64,000 nt of DNA, from positions 496,001 to 560,000 of the forward strand of contig NZ_VELE01000001.1 of assembly GCF_007681555.1 (NCBI RefSeq). The letters run 5' to 3'. Position 1 is the first letter of the stretch. Every line of letters begins with the position of its first letter. Position numbers and translations under genes: made by a program. Below the pieces are notes generated by a model that did no database searches, had not been told where the DNA came from, and saw only the letters and a program-made list of their open reading frames with translations. This document shows, in pieces, positions 9,167 through 18,133 of this stretch. This DNA is from Kocuria salsicia (GTDB taxonomy: Bacteria; Actinomycetota; Actinomycetes; Actinomycetales; Micrococcaceae).

Positions 9167-10027
9167 TCAGGGCCAGCGCACCTCCACGCCAGAGGTGGCC
9201 TGTTCGCAGATCCTCGTGAGCGAACGCACAGAGGTGGAGTTCTCCCCCAGCCGGTTGGGCTTGCCCGCGCCGTGGTAGTCGCTGGAGCCTGTGACGATCA
9301 GGTCGTGCTCCGCGGCGAGCTTCATGAGGATCGCGCGGGACTCGTCCGGGTTGTCCCGGTGGGCCACCTCCAGACCGGCGAGCCCGACGTCGATCATGGC
9401 GTCGAAGTCCGCGGCGCTCGCCACGCGTCCCCGCAGCGGCGCCATGGGGTGCGCGCACACCGGGACCCCGCCCGCCGCACGCACGAGCTTGATGGCCTCC
9501 ACCGGGTCCAGGGCCCGGTGGCGCACGTAGTACTTGGATCGGCCCGAGAGCAGGCCGGAGAACGCCGCGGAGCGGGTGGGCACCACTCCGAGCTCCACGA
9601 GGGCGTCCGCGATGTGCGGGCGCCCGACCGTGGCGCCCGGACCCACTTGGTGCTGCACGTCCTGCCACGAGATCGGGTAGTCCTCCGCGAGCAGTTCCAC
9701 CATGCTGCGCGCCCGCGTCAGGCGGTTGCTGCGGCACTCCTCGATCCGCTCCACGAGCGGCTGGTATCCGGGGTCGTGGAGGTAGCTGAGCATGTGCACC
9801 GAGATCCCGTCCTGCGTGGTGCATGTGACTTCCATCCCCGGGACGAATGCCACCCCGAGGCGCACGGCGGCGTCGCCAGCCTCCTGCCAGCCCGCCGTCG
9901 TGTCGTGGTCCGTGAGCGCGAAGACGTTGAGTCCGGCCTCGCGGGCTGAGCGGGCCACGTCCGCGGGAGTCTGGGTGCCGTCCGAGGCGATGGAGTGGGT
10001 GTGCAGGTCGATCTTCACCCGTGCCAC
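9167..10027 (-). CDS. PHP-domain phosphoesterase
   Basis: 286 residues with the metal-binding PHP pattern: DLHTHSIASDGTQTP at the N-terminus, ALTDHDT, PGMEVTC, CAHPMAP and a C-terminal GSSDYHG. The closest characterised relatives hydrolyse 3',5'-nucleoside bisphosphates or act as 5'-3' exonucleases on short RNA (YciV/RNase AM group), so nucleotide or RNA turnover is the best guess. The GTG start at 10027 lacks a strong ribosome-binding site; an in-frame GTG at 10018 is the alternative. Confidence 0.85.
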   Translation of the reverse strand: MARVKIDLHTHSIASDGTQTPADVARSAREAGLNVFALTDHDTTAGWQEAGDAAVRLGVAFVPGMEVTCTTQDGISVHMLSYLHDPGYQPLVERIEECRSNRLTRARSMVELLAEDYPISWQDVQHQVGPGATVGRPHIADALVELGVVPTRSAAFSGLLSGRSKYYVRHRALDPVEAIKLVRAAGGVPVCAHPMAPLRGRVASAADFDAMIDVGLAGLEVAHRDNPDESRAILMKLAAEHDLIVTGSSDYHGAGKPNRLGENSTSVRSLTRICEQATSGVEVRWP

Positions 10028-10139
10028 GATACCCGCGGGCTCCCACGCGCCGCCCGGTTGACCGTCGTGACACTATGGATCGGACACCACCAGACCCCAC
10101 GGGCGCGAGGATCCGCGCCGCGAAGGAGATGAGCGCCCC

Positions 10140-11747
10140 ATGACGCAGGGCTCAGAGCACGCCACAGCATCCGGGCACGCGAGCGAGGACGCCGCGCAGC
10201 CCATGGAGCAGCGCGTGGACAACCGGTCCCAGCGCCCCGACAACGAGCAGTTCCGCGAGTTCATGGCCTCCGGCTGGGCCGCGCCGGAGCACACGACGAC
10301 GCCGCGCTCCGAGGTCGCTGAGTTCGCCGCCGCCCGCCGCGCCCGGCTCTCGCGACTGTTCCCGGGTGAGCGCCTCGTGGTCCCGGCCGGCGCGCCGAAG
10401 GTGCGCTCCAACGACACCGACTACCGCTTCCGTCCCCACTCGGCCTTCGCCCACCTGACCGGCATGGGCGTGGACCACGAGCCCGAGGCCGTGCTGGTCA
10501 TGGAGCCCACCGACGAGGGAGCCGGGGACGACGGCTCGGGGCACGTGGCCACCCTCTACTTCCACCCGATGGCCGGGCGGGACTCCGCCGAGTTCTACGC
10601 GGACGCCAAGAACGGCGAGTTCTGGGTGGGTCCGCGCCCCACGCTCGAGCAGCTTCAGGACGAGTTCGCGCTGCCCACGCAGGACCTCTCCGCACTGGAG
10701 ACCGCGGTCACGAAGGATGCCGGCAACTCGGCCCTGGGCGGTCTGAGCATCCGGCTCGTGCGGGACGTGGACCTGAACATGGACGCGCTCGTGGACACCT
10801 CCCGGATCAACACTGGCGTGGACCTCGAGCAGTCGGACGCGAAGGACGCCACCCTGTCCGAGGCGCTGAGCGAGCTGCGCCTGGTCAAGGACCGGTACGA
10901 GGTCGCCCAGCTGCGCGAGGCCGTGGCCGCGACGATCCGCGGCTTCGAGGACATCGTCTCCGTGCTGCCGCGCGCGATCGGCGGCGAGCGCGGTGAGCGT
11001 GTGGTCGAGGGGGCGTTCTTCTCGCGTGCCCGCCTGGAGGGCAACGACCTCGGCTACGACACGATTGCCGCCGCCGGCAACAACGCCACCGTGCTGCACT
11101 GGATCCGCAACAACGGCTCCGTGAAGCCCGGTGAGTTGATCCTCGTGGACGCCGGGGTGGAGGCCGAGTCCCTCTACACCGCGGACCTCACCCGCACCCT
11201 GCCGGTGGACGGCAGCTACACGGACGTGCAGCGCCGGATCTACCAGGCGGTGCTCGACGCCGCGGACGCCGCATTCGAGGTCGCTGTGCCCGGCAACCGC
11301 TTCCGCGACGTGCACGCGGCCGCCATGACGGTGCTCGCCCAGCGGCTCGAGGAGTGGGGGCTGCTTCCCGTCTCCGCGGAGGTCTCCCTGTCCGAGGCCG
11401 GGCAGCACCACCGCCGCTGGATGCCCCACGGCACGAGCCACCACCTGGGTCTGGACGTCCACGACTGCGCGCAGGCCAAGCGCGAGCTGTACCTGGACGC
11501 CGTCATCGAACCGGGCATGGTCTTCACCATCGAGCCCGGGCTGTACTTCAAGAACGAGGACCTCGCGATCCCCGAGGAGTACCGCGGGATCGGCGTGCGC
11601 ATCGAGGACGACGTCCTGATCACCGAGCAGGGCAACGAGAACCTCTCCGAGGCGCTGCCCCGCCGCCCGGAGGACGTCGAGTCCTGGATCCAGGGCATCT
11701 GGAACCGGGACCAGAACGTGGGCCCCGCCGCGGGACCCGCCGCCTGA
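10140..11747 (+). CDS. pepP: Xaa-Pro aminopeptidase
   Basis: 535-residue M24B metallopeptidase that removes the N-terminal residue from peptides with proline second. The N-terminal domain includes FRPHSAFAHLTG. The C-terminal pita-bread fold supplies the dinuclear-metal ligands: Asp in LVDAGVE, Asp in YTADLTRTLP, His in HGTSHHLGLDVHD, Glu in FTIEPGLYF and Glu in VRIEDDVLIT. About 60 extra, variable residues precede the conserved domain. GAAGGAG lies 11 nt before the ATG. No signal peptide is visible, so it is cytoplasmic. Confidence 0.94.
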   Translation: MTQGSEHATASGHASEDAAQPMEQRVDNRSQRPDNEQFREFMASGWAAPEHTTTPRSEVAEFAAARRARLSRLFPGERLVVPAGAPKVRSNDTDYRFRPHSAFAHLTGMGVDHEPEAVLVMEPTDEGAGDDGSGHVATLYFHPMAGRDSAEFYADAKNGEFWVGPRPTLEQLQDEFALPTQDLSALETAVTKDAGNSALGGLSIRLVRDVDLNMDALVDTSRINTGVDLEQSDAKDATLSEALSELRLVKDRYEVAQLREAVAATIRGFEDIVSVLPRAIGGERGERVVEGAFFSRARLEGNDLGYDTIAAAGNNATVLHWIRNNGSVKPGELILVDAGVEAESLYTADLTRTLPVDGSYTDVQRRIYQAVLDAADAAFEVAVPGNRFRDVHAAAMTVLAQRLEEWGLLPVSAEVSLSEAGQHHRRWMPHGTSHHLGLDVHDCAQAKRELYLDAVIEPGMVFTIEPGLYFKNEDLAIPEEYRGIGVRIEDDVLITEQGNENLSEALPRRPEDVESWIQGIWNRDQNVGPAAGPAA

Positions 11748-11774
11748 CCTCCCGCTCGGGATACGCCGAACGGC

Positions 11775-11817
11775 AGAGACCGCGCCCCGCACCGAGATGG
11801 TGCGGGGCGCGGTCTCT
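11775..11817. terminator. Bidirectional terminator after pepP
   Basis: 19-bp perfect stem AGAGACCGCGCCCCGCACC with its complement and loop GAGAT, followed by TTC. It lies between two convergent genes, so it can serve both. A run of eight Gs follows at 11824-11831. Confidence 0.85.
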
Positions 11818-11858
11818 TTCGTAGGGGGGGGTGGGGGTGACGAGCGCCCAGTCCCGGC

Positions 11859-12941
11859 TCAGGAGTCGCGGCGGTCCTGCGGCAGGCGCTCCGTCTCGTC
11901 CGTACGCTGGGCGGCGTCGTCGCCGGACGGGCGGTTCCACGGCGCCGTCTGCTCCGGCTGGGCCTGGGCAGGCTGACTCTGGTCGGACTCGGGGCGGGCC
12001 GCGGGGGCCGTGGGCGTGCCGTTGGCCTCGGGGTCGATGCGGATGCCGTACTGGGGGCGGCCGTCCGGCAGGTCGGGGAACTTCGCCGAGCGGTTGGCGC
12101 TCTCCTGTGCGGACTGGCCCGCGGCGGTGGAGCCGTCGGGGCGCGCCGCGTCCCCGGCGTAGCCGGTGCCGCCCGCGGACGACGACTGGGTCCGCGGATC
12201 CTGGGACTGCGGGTTGTAGGGCTCGGGACTGTAGGGCTGCGACGGGGCGCCCTGGCCGTTGTTGCCGTACTGGCCGTTCTGCGCGGGGCCGCCGTACGGG
12301 GGCCGCTGCTGCGGTGCACCCTGGCCCGGTCCGCCCTGGAAGCCGCCGTTGCGGGGGCCGCCCTGCTGCGGGCCGCCCCACTGGCCGCCCTGCGGCGCCT
12401 GCCCGCCGAACCCGGCGGGGGGCTGGCCCTGGCCGTTCTGTCCCGCGGCCTGGCCGCGCTCCATGGCGCTGAGCACCTGCCGCGCCTGGCCCGCGACCTC
12501 CGGCGCCGCCAGCACCTCGTAGCTGCCCGCAACGATCCGGCTCGTGGACGTGAAGTCCCGCTTGCCGCGTGACATCGCGTACGTGATGGTGGCCATCAGC
12601 ATCCAGAACGCGCCACCCAGCACCATGGTCAGCCCCAGGGAGGCCGCCATGTTCGCGCCGCCCAGCAGGGACATGAGCAGGCCGAAGAACGCACCGAAGA
12701 CCACGCCGTTGAGCGCACCCTGCAGGGCTACGCGCGGGTAGGACAGGCGCCCGGTGACCTGCTCCACGGACTTCAGGTCGCTTCCGATGATCGAGACCAT
12801 GGCCACGGGGAAGTTCTCGTCCGCCATGTGGTCCACAGCCTTCTGTGCCTGCGCGTAGGTGCGGTAGCGACCGACCACCTCGCCGCGCGGCATCTCCGGG
12901 GCGATGGACAGCTGTGCGGGACCTCGACTCGAGTTGCTCAT
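11859..12941 (-). CDS. Stress-type (YflT/GSP17M-like) membrane protein with Gln/Gly/Pro-rich tail
   Basis: 360 residues from ATG at 12941. The first ~75 residues (VGRYRTYAQAQKAVDHMADE, then VSIIGSDLKSVEQVTGRL) match the general-stress-protein 17M/YflT-like domain of actinobacteria. Two hydrophobic segments follow (GALNGVVFGAFFGLLMSLL and AASLGLTMVLGGAFWMLMA). After about residue 185 the protein is low-complexity Gln/Gly/Pro/Asn-rich to the end. GACAAT lies exactly 7 nt before this ATG, consistent with a leaderless start. An upstream ATG at 12950 is possible. The role is unknown; envelope stress is inferred from the domain only. Confidence 0.78.
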   Translation of the reverse strand: MSNSSRGPAQLSIAPEMPRGEVVGRYRTYAQAQKAVDHMADENFPVAMVSIIGSDLKSVEQVTGRLSYPRVALQGALNGVVFGAFFGLLMSLLGGANMAASLGLTMVLGGAFWMLMATITYAMSRGKRDFTSTSRIVAGSYEVLAAPEVAGQARQVLSAMERGQAAGQNGQGQPPAGFGGQAPQGGQWGGPQQGGPRNGGFQGGPGQGAPQQRPPYGGPAQNGQYGNNGQGAPSQPYSPEPYNPQSQDPRTQSSSAGGTGYAGDAARPDGSTAAGQSAQESANRSAKFPDLPDGRPQYGIRIDPEANGTPTAPAARPESDQSQPAQAQPEQTAPWNRPSGDDAAQRTDETERLPQDRRDS

Positions 12942-13091
12942 GTCCACCATTGTCCCGTATCCGCCCCGGAGCCCGCCGGGAGAACGCCGGGGCATCGCGA
13001 CCGGTGAACACGACGACGCCCCCCTCCCCTCTCCGCGGGGCCCGTGAACCGGATCTCCGCGCCCGGAATGCGTGCGTGTCGCCGTGTTCAC

Positions 13092-13097
13092 TAGGCT
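13092..13097 (+). promoter_or_regulatory. Leaderless -10 of the MgtE-N/CBS gene
   Basis: TAGGCT ends 6 nt before the GTG at 13104, with no Shine-Dalgarno sequence between. This predicts transcription starting at or beside the start codon. Confidence 0.5.
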
Positions 13098-13103
13098 GGG
13101 CAG

Positions 13104-14402
13104 GTGAGCACAAACCTTTCCAAGATCTTCGTCGCCAGGCTCATCGGCCTGGACGTCTTCGACCCCCTGGGCGACCGCCTGGGGCGGTTGCGCGACGTCG
13201 TGGTCCTGCTGCGCCCCGGCTCCCGCCCGTCGGTGATGAACCGTCCCCTCGTGGTGGGTCTCGTGGTGGAGGTGCTGGGAAAGAAACGCGTGTTCGTGCC
13301 CATGACCCGGGTGACGAGCATCGACGCGGACCAGATCATCTCCACGGGCCTGGTGAACCTGCGCCGCTTCGAGCAGCGAGGTGCCGAGACGCTAGCGGTG
13401 GGAGAGCTCTTCGACCGCACGGTGGTGCTCCTGGACGGCTCCGGCACGGCGACCATCGAGGACGTCGCCATGGAGAAGTCCGGCAACCGGGGGGACTGGG
13501 TCATCTCGCAGCTCTTCGTGCGCCGCTCTCAGACGACCGGTGGTCTGATCCGGCGTCGCAACCAGACGCTGATCGTGGACTGGGAGGACACGGACGACCC
13601 CTCCAACGCGGGCCACCAGCCGGCCACCCAGTGGGTCGCGCAGCACGAGGAGGACCAGGCGGCGGACCTCGCGGACGAGCTGCGGGACATGCCGGACAAG
13701 CGCAAGCTCGAGATCGCCGCAGAGCTGCAAGACGAACGCCTCGCGGACGTCCTGGAGGAGTTGCCCGAGGAGGACCAGGTGTTCATCCTCACGCACCTGG
13801 ACAACGAGCGCGCCGTCGCCCTGCTCGAGGAGATGGACCCGGACGACGCCACGGACCTGCTCAACGAGCTACCGGAGGCAGAGGCCGAGCGACTGATCAC
13901 CATGATGGAGCCCGAGGACGCCGAGGACGTCCGACGACTGCGCGAGTACGAGGAGGGCACCGCCGGTTCGCTGATGACCCCCGTGCCCATCGTGCTCTCC
14001 CCGGAGGCCACGGTCGCGGAGGCCCTGGCGCACATCCGCCAGGAGGAGATCATCCCCGCAGCGGCGTCCGCGGTGCTGGTGTGCCGCCCGCCCCTGGAGA
14101 CTCCCACGGGCAAGTACCTGGGTTTCGTGCACACCCAGCGGCTGCTGCGCTATCCCCCGCCCGAGGCCATCGGCAACCTGATCGACCGCTCCATCGAGCC
14201 CGTCTCGGACCAGGCATCCCTGGCAGACGTGGCGCGCGAGCTGGCCTCGTACGACCTCACGATCCTGCCCGTCGTCAACGACCAGGACCGGCTCGTGGGC
14301 GCGGTCACGATCGACGACGTCCTGGACGCCCTGCTGCCCGAGGACTGGCGCACGTACGACGACGGAACCCCTGTTCGAAAGGTGGGCAAGCGGTATGAGT
14401 AG
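13104..14402 (+). CDS. Soluble MgtE-N/CBS-domain protein
   Basis: 432 residues. It has an N-terminal PRC-barrel-like part, then an acidic helical MgtE N-terminal superhelix (ELRDMPDKRKLEIAAEL, EMDPDDATDLLNELPE), then two CBS modules ending GAVTIDDVLDALLPEDW. The membrane channel domain of true MgtE magnesium transporters is absent, so this is a regulatory or Mg2+/nucleotide-sensing protein rather than a transporter. It overlaps the DUF1003 gene by 8 bp, and DUF1003 overlaps mrp by 4 bp, making a tight operon. Confidence 0.85.
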   Translation: MSTNLSKIFVARLIGLDVFDPLGDRLGRLRDVVVLLRPGSRPSVMNRPLVVGLVVEVLGKKRVFVPMTRVTSIDADQIISTGLVNLRRFEQRGAETLAVGELFDRTVVLLDGSGTATIEDVAMEKSGNRGDWVISQLFVRRSQTTGGLIRRRNQTLIVDWEDTDDPSNAGHQPATQWVAQHEEDQAADLADELRDMPDKRKLEIAAELQDERLADVLEELPEEDQVFILTHLDNERAVALLEEMDPDDATDLLNELPEAEAERLITMMEPEDAEDVRRLREYEEGTAGSLMTPVPIVLSPEATVAEALAHIRQEEIIPAAASAVLVCRPPLETPTGKYLGFVHTQRLLRYPPPEAIGNLIDRSIEPVSDQASLADVARELASYDLTILPVVNDQDRLVGAVTIDDVLDALLPEDWRTYDDGTPVRKVGKRYE

Positions 14403-14973
14403 CTCAAGACAGAACCCGTCCTCGCAGTACTCCCCCGGTCCCCTGGACCAGCCGCGGGAGAAGCGCCAGGAGTTCCTCACCCGGTTCCGGCCCAACCCGG
14501 ACGCCTTCGGCCAGTCCACCGAGTCGATCGCTCGGTGGATGGGCACCCCCCAGTTCCTGCTGTGGATGACGGTCTTCGTGGCCATCTGGCTCGGGTGGAA
14601 CACCATGGCCCCCGAGGAGATCCAGTTCGACCCCCGGTCGCTGAACTTCACGTTGCTCACTCTGATGCTCTCGCTGCAGGCCTCCTACGCGGCTCCCCTG
14701 CTGCTGCTCGCGCAGAACCGGCAGGACGACCGTGACCGCGTGGTCGCGGAGGAGGACCGCAAGCGTGGTCAGCAGAACCTCGCGGACACCGAGTACCTCA
14801 CCCGGGAGATCGCGTCCCTGCGGATCGCGCTGCGCGAGGTCGCCACCCGCGACTACGTGCGCTCCGAGCTGCGCGGGCTGCTCGAGGAGATCATCCAGGA
14901 CCAGGACGAGCGCGCGGCGCAGCGCGGTGCGCAGGACGCGCAGCCCAAGAACACGGACGGAGCACGGCGATGA
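14395..14973 (+). CDS. DUF1003 membrane protein
   Basis: 192 residues with two transmembrane segments (PQFLLWMTVFVAIWLGW at about 50-70; LLTLMLSLQASYAAPLLLL after it). The DUF1003 text NTMAPEEIQFDPRSLNFTLL lies between them, and a charged, probably coiled-coil C-terminal half follows (QNRQDDRDR, EYLTREIASLRIAL). The function is unknown. Its constant partnering with the MgtE-N/CBS gene in actinobacteria suggests a shared ion- or Mg-related role (inference). Confidence 0.88.
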   Translation: MSSSRQNPSSQYSPGPLDQPREKRQEFLTRFRPNPDAFGQSTESIARWMGTPQFLLWMTVFVAIWLGWNTMAPEEIQFDPRSLNFTLLTLMLSLQASYAAPLLLLAQNRQDDRDRVVAEEDRKRGQQNLADTEYLTREIASLRIALREVATRDYVRSELRGLLEEIIQDQDERAAQRGAQDAQPKNTDGARR

Positions 14974-16157
14974 CCACGGATGACGTCGACCCACGGCTGC
15001 GAGCCGCCCTGGACGGGGTGCTCGACCCCGAGCTGCGCCGCCCCGTCACGGAGCTGGGGATGATCCCCTCGGCAACCCTGGAGGACGGGGCGGCGCGGGT
15101 CAGCGTGCTGCTGACCGTCTCCGGGTGCCCGCTGCGCTCGACCATCGAGGCGGACCTCACCGCCGCCCTGCGGGAGGTCCCCGAGGTCACGGACGTCACC
15201 ATTGACGTGGGGGTGATGACCCCGGCCCAGCGCCAGGAGCTGCAGGAACGTCTCGGCCACCACCGCAGCAACCCCTTCGCCGACCCGCACACCCTCACGC
15301 GTGTGCACGCTGTCACGAGTGGCAAGGGCGGCGTGGGAAAGTCGAGCGTCACGGTGAACCTCGCGGCGGCGCTCGCAGCGATGGGACGCACCGTGGGCAT
15401 CGTGGACGCGGACATCCACGGCTTCTCCGTGCCCGGTCTGCTGGGCATCACGCAGGCGCCCACGCGCGTGGGAGACATGATCCTGCCGCCCGTCGTCGAG
15501 GTCCCGGAGGGCGTGGACCGGCGGCCCGAGGACAGCGCTGCGGGAGCCGGGCACCGGTCCCGCGGTGTCATTAAGGTCATCTCGATCGGGATGTTCGTGG
15601 ACCCGTCCCAACCGGTCGCGTGGCGCGGCCCCATGCTGCACCGGGCCGTGGAGCAGTTCCTCACGGACGTGCACTTCGGGGACCTGGACCACCTGCTGCT
15701 GGACCTGCCCCCGGGCACCGGGGACATCGCGATCTCGGTGGGCCAGCTGCTGCCGCGCTCCGGCGTGGTGGTGGTCTCCACCCCGCAGCACGCTGCCGTG
15801 AGCGTGGCGCAGCGCTCGGGGACGCTCGCCGAGCAGACGGAGCAGCGGGTCACGGGGGTCGTGGAGAACATGTCCGCCATGGTGATGCCAGACGGCACCC
15901 GGATGGAGGTCTTCGGGTCCGGCGGGGGCGAGACGATCGCCAGGTCCCTCACCGAGCGGCTGGGCTACGACGTCCCCCTGCTGGGCAGCGTGCCCCTGGA
16001 CGTCACCGTGCGGGAGGCCTCTGACCGGGGGGTTCCCGCTGTGTGGGCGAACCCCGACTCCCCCGCGGCCACCGCGATGTGGGACGTGGCCCGGGCTCTG
16101 GACGAGCAGGGCCGGGGACTCGCCGGGAAGAGCCTCGGAATCACGCCGAGGGGCTGA
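14970..16157 (+). CDS. mrp: Mrp/ApbC iron-sulfur cluster carrier ATPase
   Basis: 395 residues. An N-terminal MIP18/DUF59 domain (about 8-85) is followed by a P-loop NTPase with the deviant Walker A SGKGGVGKS at 117-125, DADIHGFSVPGLLG and LDLPPGTGD. The family binds and transfers Fe-S clusters in the cytosol. The ATG overlaps the DUF1003 stop by 4 bases (ATGA). The stop abuts the convergent tatB stop with no spacer (TGA/TCA). Confidence 0.92.
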   Translation: MTTDDVDPRLRAALDGVLDPELRRPVTELGMIPSATLEDGAARVSVLLTVSGCPLRSTIEADLTAALREVPEVTDVTIDVGVMTPAQRQELQERLGHHRSNPFADPHTLTRVHAVTSGKGGVGKSSVTVNLAAALAAMGRTVGIVDADIHGFSVPGLLGITQAPTRVGDMILPPVVEVPEGVDRRPEDSAAGAGHRSRGVIKVISIGMFVDPSQPVAWRGPMLHRAVEQFLTDVHFGDLDHLLLDLPPGTGDIAISVGQLLPRSGVVVVSTPQHAAVSVAQRSGTLAEQTEQRVTGVVENMSAMVMPDGTRMEVFGSGGGETIARSLTERLGYDVPLLGSVPLDVTVREASDRGVPAVWANPDSPAATAMWDVARALDEQGRGLAGKSLGITPRG

Positions 16158-16517
16158 TCAGGTGGCCTCGGTGTCGAACGGCGCCCGTTCGCCGCGGGCC
16201 AGCCGTCGCACCGTGGGAGTGCCCGGCGCAGGTTCGCGGGGGGACTGCGCCGCGCGGTCCTGGTCCTCCTCCAGCAGGGCCTCCCGCACGATCACACGGG
16301 GGTCGTACTGCCGGGGATCTAGCTTGCGCCAGTCGAGGTCCGAGAACTCCGGGCCCAGGGTCTCCTTGAGGTCGTCCGTGGCACCCGTGGCGTAGCGGCG
16401 GACGGCCTTGACCATCTCCTTGAACTTCTGCGTGTACTCGGGAAGCCGTTCGGGCCCAATGATCACCAGGGCCACGATGAGAATGATGATGGCTTCTCCG
16501 CCAGAAATCCCGAACAC
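16158..16517 (-). CDS. tatB: Sec-independent translocase TatA/TatB-family protein
   Basis: 119 residues. A single N-terminal membrane helix (MFGISGGEAIIILIVALVII) is followed by the GPERLPEY hinge and an amphipathic helix (TQKFKEMVKAVRRYA), then a polar tail. The length and position beside mrp favour TatB, a substrate receptor of the twin-arginine export complex; no tatC is in the window. GTG start at 16517. It probably forms a unit with the upstream anchored protein (45 bp gap). Confidence 0.88.
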   Translation of the reverse strand: MFGISGGEAIIILIVALVIIGPERLPEYTQKFKEMVKAVRRYATGATDDLKETLGPEFSDLDWRKLDPRQYDPRVIVREALLEEDQDRAAQSPREPAPGTPTVRRLARGERAPFDTEAT

Positions 16518-16562
16518 TCGCCGAGCCTATCAACGTCAGGGAGCTCCCCCGCGGGGGCGCTC

Positions 16563-17246
16563 CTACCCGAACATCTTCCGGAGCCCGTCCGCCACGGTGG
16601 CGGCGAACCCCTCGTCCTGCGCGGAGGGCAAACTCACCCGACCCCGGTCCTCCGCCACGATTCCGCTGACCGTCTGCGCCATGGTCGCCGGAGGGGTCTG
16701 GGACGTCACGGTGTAGACCGCGTCCGTGCGTGCCACGACGGCGCGCCACTCGCGGCGCTCCAGCCACATCCTGGACCCGGAGATCGAGGAGGCCGCCATG
16801 CCCTCCGCGCTCACCGGCAACCCGGTGACGCCGTCCAGTGGGTTTTCCGCGTTCACCCGTCCGCGCTGCTCCACAATGGTCACGGTGCCGTGGTCGTTGT
16901 GCAGGGAGAGCACGACGGCGGGCTGTCCGCCCACCCGGGTCTGGCGGATGTCCGCGATGGAGTAGCCCTGCGAGGAGAGGCTAGGCAGCGCCCAGCCCTG
17001 GGAGCGGAGGGTGCCGATGTCCGACTCGGAGGTCGTGTCCACCATCCCCTGGGCCCCGGGCGCCCACGTGGCGGTGGCCCGGGCGCTGAGCTGCTCCTCC
17101 GGCTGCGAGCGCTTGCCCACGGTGAACGCCACCGCGGTCAGCAGCGCCACGCACACGCACGCCGCAACGGCGGCCACGAGCCCCGCGGTGCGCCTGCCCG
17201 GCAGACGAGTGCGCGGGGTGCTAGGGCCCTCGAGACGTGTGGCCAT
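16563..17246 (-). CDS. Membrane-anchored extracytoplasmic protein of unknown function
   Basis: 227 residues: a basic N-terminus, one membrane helix (AGLVAAVAACVCVALLTAVAF, about 22-42), then an outside domain with no domain I can name confidently. GGAAGGGGAG lies before the ATG at 17246. It occupies the place between the O-methyltransferase and tatB where related actinobacteria carry sigE, its anti-sigma factor and a serine protease. It resembles the anchored outer half of an anti-sigma factor but has no zinc-binding anti-sigma domain. Confidence 0.75.
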   Translation of the reverse strand: MATRLEGPSTPRTRLPGRRTAGLVAAVAACVCVALLTAVAFTVGKRSQPEEQLSARATATWAPGAQGMVDTTSESDIGTLRSQGWALPSLSSQGYSIADIRQTRVGGQPAVVLSLHNDHGTVTIVEQRGRVNAENPLDGVTGLPVSAEGMAASSISGSRMWLERREWRAVVARTDAVYTVTSQTPPATMAQTVSGIVAEDRGRVSLPSAQDEGFAATVADGLRKMFG

Positions 17247-17500
17247 GTGCTCCCCTTCCCGCTCAGCTCGTCCCCGGTGGTGGCTCCGTTCCGGGCCGTT
17301 CCGGCGACCATTGTGGTGCAGGAGCCTGACAGAGCTCTGGGCGTCCTCCGGGTGTTCCCGACGCCGCGCACGGTCCGCGATAAGCTGAGCCTAGCGAAGA
17401 GACCCGGCCGCGAGGCCGTGTCCACCAACCGCGGAGCGCGGGGTCCACTGGACCCGGGAGCGCACCGTCGAGACACAGCAGCGAAGGGCACCCCGCGTCC

Positions 17501-18133
17501 ATGACCACGGATAAAACCACGAGCTGGGCCTACTGCGAGGCCTACGCCACGGAGGACGAGACCGCCTTCCGTGCCCGCGAGCGCTCCCTGGCCCTGCGGC
17601 TGGACCCCGTGACCCCGGCGACCGCCGCGCTGCTGACCGTCCTCGCCTCGTCGGCCCGCCCCGCCACCGCGGTGGAGGTGGGCACCGGTGCGGGTGTCTC
17701 GGGCCTCGCGCTGCTGCGCGGGATGCCCGCCGAGTCCGTCCTCACCACGATCGACACGGACATCCGTGCCCTGCGCGCCGCGCGAGACACGTTCCGGGAG
17801 GCCGGGTTCGAGACCAAGCGCACCCGCACCATCTCCGGGGCGGCTGGGCTCGTGCTGCCGCGACTCACCGAGAACGCCTACGACATGGTGTTCATCGACG
17901 CGGATGTGGCGAGCACGGCCGACTACGTGATCGAGGGTGCCCGGCTGCTGCGCCGCGGCGGGATGCTCGTGGTCAACGACGCCCTGCACCAGGACCTCGT
18001 GCCCCAGCCCGCGCAGCGCCAGGAGGAGACCGTGGCCATGCGGGAGGTCGTGCGCACGCTGCGCGACGAGCCGAGGCTGTCCACCGCGGTGCTGTCCACC
18101 GGCACCGGCGTGCTGCTGGCCGTCCGCCGGTGA
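17501..18133 (+). CDS. SAM-dependent O-methyltransferase
   Basis: 210 residues of the class I O-methyltransferase family (Rv1220c-like). The AdoMet-binding motif VEVGTGAGVSGLALL is at about 58-72, TIDTDIRALRAA follows, and the metal-site region is DMVFIDADVASTADYV. The substrate is unknown. It is divergent from the anchored protein across 254 bp. The downstream crcB overlaps it by 4 bases (GTGA). Confidence 0.88.
   Translation: MTTDKTTSWAYCEAYATEDETAFRARERSLALRLDPVTPATAALLTVLASSARPATAVEVGTGAGVSGLALLRGMPAESVLTTIDTDIRALRAARDTFREAGFETKRTRTISGAAGLVLPRLTENAYDMVFIDADVASTADYVIEGARLLRRGGMLVVNDALHQDLVPQPAQRQEETVAMREVVRTLRDEPRLSTAVLSTGTGVLLAVRR

Noticed and set aside
11824-11837. G-rich run as a regulatory tract
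   Set aside because: It lies just outside a strong terminator between two convergent genes, where it is unlikely to affect expression.
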